A program made the translations under genes and the position numbers. The notes under the pieces were generated by a model that worked only from the letters and a program-made list of their open reading frames with translations, did no database searches and was not told the origin of the DNA. Positions 60,272-64,000 of a stretch of 64,000 nucleotides of DNA are shown here, in pieces. This DNA is from Shinella zoogloeoides (lineage in GTDB: Bacteria > Pseudomonadota > Alphaproteobacteria > Rhizobiales > Rhizobiaceae). The stretch is taken from positions 1,439,501 to 1,503,500 of the forward strand of contig NZ_CP093528.1 of assembly GCF_022682305.1 (NCBI RefSeq), in the 5' to 3' direction. Each line of letters begins with the position of its first letter. Positions within the stretch are counted from its first letter, which is position 1.

Positions 60272-60514
60272 TCAAGGGTTGTCCTTGTCACCAACCAGCA
60301 TCACTCCCACGCTTTGGCCGGAGTTGAGCAGGACGATGCCACCGCCTTCAAAGGCTCGACGGACCTGATCGCGTGTTGATTCGTACACCTCGAGCCCGCT
60401 GTCGGATTCAAGGCGCTTCAACGCGGTCAGTGATACCCGGGCCTTGTCAGCGAGCGTCTCCTGTGTCCAGCCGAGCAACGCGCGTGCGGCCCGTGATTGT
60501 CGGGCGGTGATCAT
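60272..60514 (-). CDS. XRE-family regulator (QseC-like candidate)
   Basis: An 80-residue Cro/CI-type protein: TARQSRAARALLGWTQETLADKARVSLTALKRLESDSGLEVYESTRDQVRRAFEGGGIVLLNSGQSVGVML. The wHTH is in residues ~3-60. The ATG 60514 lies inside a perfect 20-bp palindrome (60506-60525), which can serve as its own operator. In ICEMlSymR7A QseC, a small DNA-binding protein, controls qseM; this gene is a candidate equivalent from size and position, not by proof. GGGAGG is about 10 nt before the start. Confidence 0.75.
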   Translation of the reverse strand: MITARQSRAARALLGWTQETLADKARVSLTALKRLESDSGLEVYESTRDQVRRAFEGGGIVLLNSGQSVGVMLVGDKDNP

Positions 60515-60525
60515 GCATGATCACC
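60506..60525. promoter_or_regulatory. Perfect 20-bp palindrome over the XRE start codon
   Basis: GGTGATCATGCATGATCACC is its own reverse complement. It covers the start codon and part of the ribosome-binding region of the XRE gene at 60272-60514. Likely operator for autorepression; it would also form an mRNA hairpin occluding the start. Confidence 0.7.
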
Positions 60526-60614
60526 TCCCACTCGGACCTACGCGTACGCCAGAACTACGGCTTCTCTATTCGGGCCAATCGGATAGCGAGGCTTCCCGCG
60601 CGCTCCGCTGGCTC

Positions 60615-60653
60615 ATTTACATACTATAGTTGATAAACTCAAAGTATGTAAAT
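60615..60653. promoter_or_regulatory. Inverted repeat at the duplicated XRE promoter, copy 1
   Basis: ATTTACATACT (60615-60625) and AGTATGTAAAT (60643-60653) flank a 17-nt AT-rich centre containing AGTT-GATA-AACT. Likely operator/promoter of the XRE gene; an identical site exists at 60874-60912. Confidence 0.6.
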
Positions 60654-60669
60654 CACGATCCTCCTGCGC

Positions 60670-60888
60670 ATGGATATGCGCAAATTGGTCGGCCGGAACT
60701 TCGCCCGCCTGCGTCGGGAGAAAGGCCTGACCCAGGAAGAGGTCGAAGCGCGCTCCGGTTTCAGTCAACAGTATCTCAGCAGCCTTGAACGCGGCCGGAG
60801 GAACCCGACCGTGATCACGCTTCTCTATTCGGGCCAATCGGATAGCGAGGCTTCCCGCGCGCTCCGCTGGCTCATTTACATACTATAG
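60670..60888 (+). pseudogene. Chimeric XRE gene created by the duplication
   Basis: The first 50 codons equal those of the intact gene (MDMRKLVGRNFARLRREKGLTQEEVEARSGFSQQYLSS, to VITL), then the frame runs into the second repeat copy and adds LYSGQSDSEASRALRWLIYIL before a stop. The HTH helices 1-3 remain but the rest of the fold is replaced, so dimerisation is probably lost. It may still be transcribed from promoter copy 1 and act as a decoy, or simply be non-functional. Confidence 0.75.
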
Positions 60889-60912
60889 TTGATAAACTCA
60901 AAGTATGTAAAT
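60874..60912. promoter_or_regulatory. Inverted repeat at the duplicated XRE promoter, copy 2
   Basis: Same 11-bp arms and 17-nt spacer as at 60615-60653. It overlaps the stop codon of the chimeric gene and lies 16 nt upstream of the intact gene's ATG. Confidence 0.6.
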
Positions 60913-60928
60913 CACGATCCTCCTGCGC

Positions 60929-61147
60929 ATGGATATGCGCAAATTGGTCGGCCGGAACTTCGCCCGCCTGCGTCGGGAGAAAGGCCTGACCCAGGAAGAG
61001 GTCGAAGCGCGCTCCGGTTTCAGTCAACAGTATCTCAGCAGCCTTGAACGCGGCCGGAGGAACCCGACCGTGATCACGCTTTATGAATTGGCTCAGGCCC
61101 TCGGCGTCAGCCACATGGAATTGGTCCGGCCCGACGATCAGCTTTGA
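60929..61147 (+). CDS. XRE-family regulator, intact copy
   Basis: A 72-residue SinR/Cro-like HTH protein: RNFARLRREKGLTQEEVEARSGFSQQYLSSLERGRRNPTVITLYELAQALGVSHMELVRPD. This is a complete HTH_3 domain with no effector domain, typical of element-borne repressors. The start ATG 60929 (or the second ATG, 60935) has no clear ribosome-binding site (CCTCCTGCGC upstream), so translation may be weak or leaderless from the adjacent promoter. Transcribed away from the other XRE gene. Confidence 0.85.
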   Translation: MDMRKLVGRNFARLRREKGLTQEEVEARSGFSQQYLSSLERGRRNPTVITLYELAQALGVSHMELVRPDDQL

Positions 61148-61346
61148 GCCGTATTCCCGCGAGGATCATGCTTCTCTTCGTGGTCGGCACGAGGCCGCCA
61201 CAGGATGGGATCAGAAGAGCCGGCGGAGCAATCTATAATGCGGCTTCGCGTTGGACATGCCGACGCTGCCAAGTCGTATTTGCGAACTCACCGTCCCTCG
61301 TCCCCTCGCAGGGAGACGCCTCAGTCAGACTTGCGCCTGACCGAAC

Positions 61347-62393
61347 CTATGTCAGAGGAGCGGCGGCCTCTGGCCGCTTACCCCAGTCGAACTCAGTTCC
61401 ATCCACCCACATGCGATGCAGTATGACACCGATGCGGCGAGCGAGGGCGACGATCGCCTTCTTGTGGCCTCGACGTCGCGAGACCTGAGCAGCCCAAGCC
61501 TTTAGGGTGGACCAGCGTTTTACGCGAGTCAGTAGCACCTGTGCTGCCTCGTAGAGCGCGCTGCGCGTCATGGCGTCACCCCATCTCGAAATGCGGCCGG
61601 TGCGATCCACTTCGCCGGATTGGTGCTTGCGCGGCGTCAGACCAAAATGGGCACCAACGGTTCGCGACCGAGTGAAGCGAGATGGGACATCGACCGTTGC
61701 CCGGAAGATGAGCGCTACGAGCGGGCCGACCCCCGGCACCGTCATAAACCGGCGCGAAACAGTGTCGTCCCGCGCGAGACGGACAAGCAAATCGTCCAAC
61801 CGACCGAACTGCTCCCGCAGCGATCGCCGCGCCAACAGGAGCGTATCAGCGACTATGTGTAGGTCGCTTCCTGCGATCAGTTCCCGTACTCGCGGCTCGA
61901 AATCGCGCGCCGTGACTTTGCCGAGGTGATATCCGAAGTTTCGGATGAGACCACGGATTTCATTTTCAACATCCTGGAGCTTGTTTCGCAGGAGTTGGCG
62001 GGCCGTCAGGACGGTCCGAAGGCGCTGGCTTGTCGGCGTCTTGACGTGGACGGGTTTGAAGAGGCCGACGCGCATCATCTGCGCGATTCCGCGCGCATCA
62101 TGCCGGTCGGTCTTGTTGAGTTGCGCGGAGAGAGCCGCCTTCATGTGCCGGGTCTCTACACACACGATGGGAATGCCGGCTTCGGCTAAATGCCCATAAA
62201 TGTGCTGAGACAGCATCCCTGCTTCGAGACCGACGCGGACGACTGGAAGCGGGAGCGACAGGATATGCTGCGCAATCTCTTCCGGATTGGATGAAAGCTT
62301 TCGTTCATGCGCTACCTGCCCATCGGCGTTGACAACGCAGAGATTGATTGTTCGGGCGGAAACATCCAGCCCAATATAATAGCTTTGAGACAT
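61347..62393 (-). CDS. IS110-family transposase
   Basis: A 348-residue DEDD-type transposase. The N-terminal RuvC-like domain shows GLDVSARTINLCVVNADG (D), VGLEAGMLSQHIYGHLAEAG (E) and NKTDRHDARGIAQMMRVG (D/D); the C-terminal transposase_20 domain shows TVPGVGPLVALIFRATVDVPSRFTRSRTVGAHFGLTPRKHQSGEVDRTGRISRWGD, with the catalytic serine region. IS110 elements lack terminal inverted repeats and now are known to use bridge RNAs encoded in their flanks. The gene is intact; element ends were not identified, so only the transposase is annotated. Confidence 0.93.
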   Translation of the reverse strand: MSQSYYIGLDVSARTINLCVVNADGQVAHERKLSSNPEEIAQHILSLPLPVVRVGLEAGMLSQHIYGHLAEAGIPIVCVETRHMKAALSAQLNKTDRHDARGIAQMMRVGLFKPVHVKTPTSQRLRTVLTARQLLRNKLQDVENEIRGLIRNFGYHLGKVTARDFEPRVRELIAGSDLHIVADTLLLARRSLREQFGRLDDLLVRLARDDTVSRRFMTVPGVGPLVALIFRATVDVPSRFTRSRTVGAHFGLTPRKHQSGEVDRTGRISRWGDAMTRSALYEAAQVLLTRVKRWSTLKAWAAQVSRRRGHKKAIVALARRIGVILHRMWVDGTEFDWGKRPEAAAPLT

Positions 62394-62467
62394 GCCGAAC
62401 TCCTCCGAATCAAGAGTCGACACGTCTCATAACCAATCTACAGACCATTTTGTAAACTACGACTATT

Positions 62468-63124
62468 TCAGTCGTTCTCGGGACTAGACTGGCCCTTGGG
62501 CCGCGACGAGCCATCACCTATTGCATCGTGCGCCTCCTTCAGGATATTCCAGCCACCCTTGAGCACGATGCCGCCAACCAGCAACCCGATGATTAGGTCA
62601 GGCAGCGGGGACGCGAAGAACATGACCGCGGCACCCGACGCGACAATGCCGGCGTTCGCCAGCATATCGTTCGTCGTAAAGATCCAGGACGCTTTGAGAT
62701 GCACACCTCGATCCCGATGCGACCGCAGCAGTTTTAAGCAAACTACATTAAGCGCGGCATTGGCGAGAGCCGTGACGATCATGGCGAGGCCGATTGGCTC
62801 GGCACCCACGAAGAAACGGCGAAGCACCTCCACGAACAATGCAAGTCCAAAGGCGATCAGAAGCAAACCCGAAAGACGCGCCACTCGCACCTTTGCCACG
62901 ATCGTCCGGCCGACGGCATAAAGGCTGACGGCATAAACGCCGGCATCTCCCAAATTATCCAGGGCGGCACCCAAGAGACCTGTCGAGTCTGCGATAACGC
63001 CGACGACACCGGCCACGATCACCTGCAAGAAGTTTATGGCAAGAACCCAGATAAGAGTCCTGCGTTCGGCGGCATTGCTCGCGTCAAGCTCGATTTCACC
63101 TTCTTCTTGTTGTTTTTCACTCAT
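62468..63124 (-). CDS. Cation diffusion facilitator family protein
   Basis: A 218-residue CDF-like transporter with six hydrophobic segments. Metal-site helices are ADSTGLLGAALDNLGDAGVYAVSL (A-site with D and N) and KASWIFTTNDMLANAGIVASGAAV (helix 5 with N-D). There is no cytoplasmic C-terminal domain and the N-terminus is hydrophilic and acidic. It would export a divalent metal such as Zn2+, Co2+ or Fe2+, which cannot be told from sequence. ATG 63124 is chosen; an upstream extension in frame is not CDF-like. It lies 24 nt downstream of the uppP stop, probably co-transcribed with it. Confidence 0.85.
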   Translation of the reverse strand: MSEKQQEEGEIELDASNAAERRTLIWVLAINFLQVIVAGVVGVIADSTGLLGAALDNLGDAGVYAVSLYAVGRTIVAKVRVARLSGLLLIAFGLALFVEVLRRFFVGAEPIGLAMIVTALANAALNVVCLKLLRSHRDRGVHLKASWIFTTNDMLANAGIVASGAAVMFFASPLPDLIIGLLVGGIVLKGGWNILKEAHDAIGDGSSRPKGQSSPEND

Positions 63125-63147
63125 ACACGTTTCCGATATTTTGCATC

Positions 63148-63981
63148 TCAAGTGAAATAGCCCAAAGCAACCGCCCAGATGAGTACGATACCGAGAACAC
63201 CTCGGTAAATAACAAACGGCCAGGCGGAAAAACGCTCGAGAACGCGCATCAGCCCCCAAATCGCACAGAACGCGGAAATAGAAGCCACGACGAGCCCGAC
63301 AAGAAGTAGTGACCAGCCGTCGGCGGAAAGCTGCACTTTGTGGAGTTCCCAGAGCTCCTTGAAGCCAGCCAGGGCGATTGCCGGCAGGCCAAGAAGGAAT
63401 GAGAACCGCGCCGCCTCATCTCGCTTCAGGCCGAGGGCGAGCGCCGCAGTCAAAGTCGAGCCTGAACGCGAAACGCCAGGAATCAGCGCTCCGATTTGAG
63501 CAATTCCCACGATCATTGCATCGATGGCCGATGTGTTCTCAAGCGTTCGTCGGTGCCGGGCAAAAATCTCCGCGAGCGCCAGGAGGACAGCCATGACGAT
63601 GCACGCCCAGCCGATGACTTCGAGAGTACGAAGCGGCGAGCCGCACGCGTTCAACGCTCCAGACAAGGAAAGGCCGGCAATACCGATCGGGATCGTGGCA
63701 AGGAGAATTCCGACCGAGAAGCGGAAGTGTCGATCTCGGAAATCCCGATTTGCGACGGCACGCAGCGAATTGGTGGCTAGTTGGCTCACGTCGCTCCAGA
63801 AATAACTGACGACTGCAGTAAGCGCTGCAAGCTGCATGGCGGCTGAAAAGGCTGAGCCAGGATCCTGCCAACCGAGCAGCGCAGGCACGATCCGCATATG
63901 GGCGGTCGAAGAGATCGGTAGCAACTCGGTGATGCCTTGGACAAGTCCGAGCAGGGCGACCTTGCCATAGCCTAGCGCCAC
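63148..63981 (-). CDS. uppP: Undecaprenyl-diphosphatase (UppP/BacA)
   Basis: At least 277 residues with eight or so hydrophobic helices. UppP signatures: GLVQGITELLPISSTAHMRIVP (catalytic E/S) and IPGVSRSGSTLTAALALGLKRDEAARFSFLLGLPAI (R/S). It dephosphorylates undecaprenyl diphosphate in the inner membrane, recycling the lipid carrier; extra copies confer bacitracin tolerance. The apparent start at 63981 is GTG, and the frame stays open to the window edge, so the true start may lie beyond it. The upstream end is therefore uncertain. Confidence 0.9.
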   Translation of the reverse strand: MALGYGKVALLGLVQGITELLPISSTAHMRIVPALLGWQDPGSAFSAAMQLAALTAVVSYFWSDVSQLATNSLRAVANRDFRDRHFRFSVGILLATIPIGIAGLSLSGALNACGSPLRTLEVIGWACIVMAVLLALAEIFARHRRTLENTSAIDAMIVGIAQIGALIPGVSRSGSTLTAALALGLKRDEAARFSFLLGLPAIALAGFKELWELHKVQLSADGWSLLLVGLVVASISAFCAIWGLMRVLERFSAWPFVIYRGVLGIVLIWAVALGYFT

Positions 63982-64000
63982 GAATCCGGTGTCGACGCCT

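Larger units (their letters stand above)
60561..61078. repeat. Exact 259-bp tandem duplication (two copies)
   Basis: Copy 1 (60561-60819) and copy 2 (60820-61078) appear identical by eye over 259 nt, starting CTTCTCTATTCGGGCCAATC. Each contains a promoter/operator region and the first 50 codons of an XRE gene. Identity shows the event is very recent. The 3' end of the gene (after 61078) exists only once. Confidence 0.9.

Noticed and set aside
61347..62393. Treating the IS110 gene as a complete element with inverted repeats
   Set aside because: IS110 elements lack terminal inverted repeats; the flanks show no recognisable ends, so only the transposase gene is annotated.
1..64000. tRNA or rRNA genes and an integrase at an attachment site
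   Set aside because: No tRNA cloverleaf or conserved T-loop pattern, no rRNA sequence and no tyrosine or serine integrase was recognised, so element ends could not be placed.

Overview
The window looks like part of an alphaproteobacterial genome, most likely Rhizobiaceae (Shinella/Ensifer/Rhizobium-like). This rests on GC-rich coding sequence (judged by eye), rhizobial-type housekeeping genes on the left, and an alphaproteobacterial trb/tra transfer module on the right. No rRNA, tRNA or CRISPR array was seen.

Region 1 (1-13 kb) is ordinary chromosome: TrkH potassium uptake, threonine dehydratase, a HlyU-family protein, a diguanylate cyclase, a divergent Lrp/alanine dehydrogenase pair, an OmpA-like lipoprotein-sized protein, a tight cysK-alaX-sseA-GNAT operon and a cyclopropane-fatty-acid synthase-like methyltransferase. 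Small relics follow (truncated AbiEi-type antitoxin, orphan MbcA/ParS-type antitoxin), then a gene-free boundary stretch at about 13.75-14.3 kb.

Region 2 (14.3-39 kb) is an accessory stress-resistance island. It holds bdcR/bdcA, Dps, glutaredoxin, a sulfite-oxidase-like molybdoenzyme with a ferredoxin-reductase-like partner, alcohol/quinone dehydrogenases, redoxin and DM13 proteins, RidA, a GST, CorA, two MsrA and one MsrB, an alpha/beta hydrolase-OsmC fusion, a YkgB/RclC-like membrane protein and a YeeE/YedE transporter. LysR and MarR regulators are interspersed. Two recurring DNA motifs suggest two local regulons: a 30-bp LysR-like site found three times, and a TATATG-N7-CATATA MarR-like palindrome found near five promoters. 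The content points to repair and detoxification of oxidised methionine, reactive chlorine and electrophiles. Several genes are decayed (msrA fragment, rpiA fragment, frameshifted alcohol dehydrogenase).

Region 3 (39-61 kb) is a conjugation and maintenance module, all on the minus strand: trbBCDEJKLFGI, traG, a DUF3363 relaxase, a lytic transglycosylase, DUF736, a TraF-like peptidase, DUF2840, a small RHH protein, parA, iteron-like repeats, repA and an AlpA/RdfS-like excisionase. Upstream is a regulatory cassette. One gene has a DUF6499-like N-part and a DUF2285 C-part in different frames, joined at a UUU-C slip site exactly as in FseA of ICEMlSymR7A. With it are a short DUF2285 protein (QseM-like) and XRE regulators, one of which has just undergone an exact 259-bp tandem duplication. 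No integrase is in the window, so the element could be an ICE or a plasmid-like element, with its far end outside.

Region 4 (61.3-64 kb) has an IS110-family transposase, a cation-diffusion-facilitator protein and an undecaprenyl-diphosphatase that runs close to or off the right edge.
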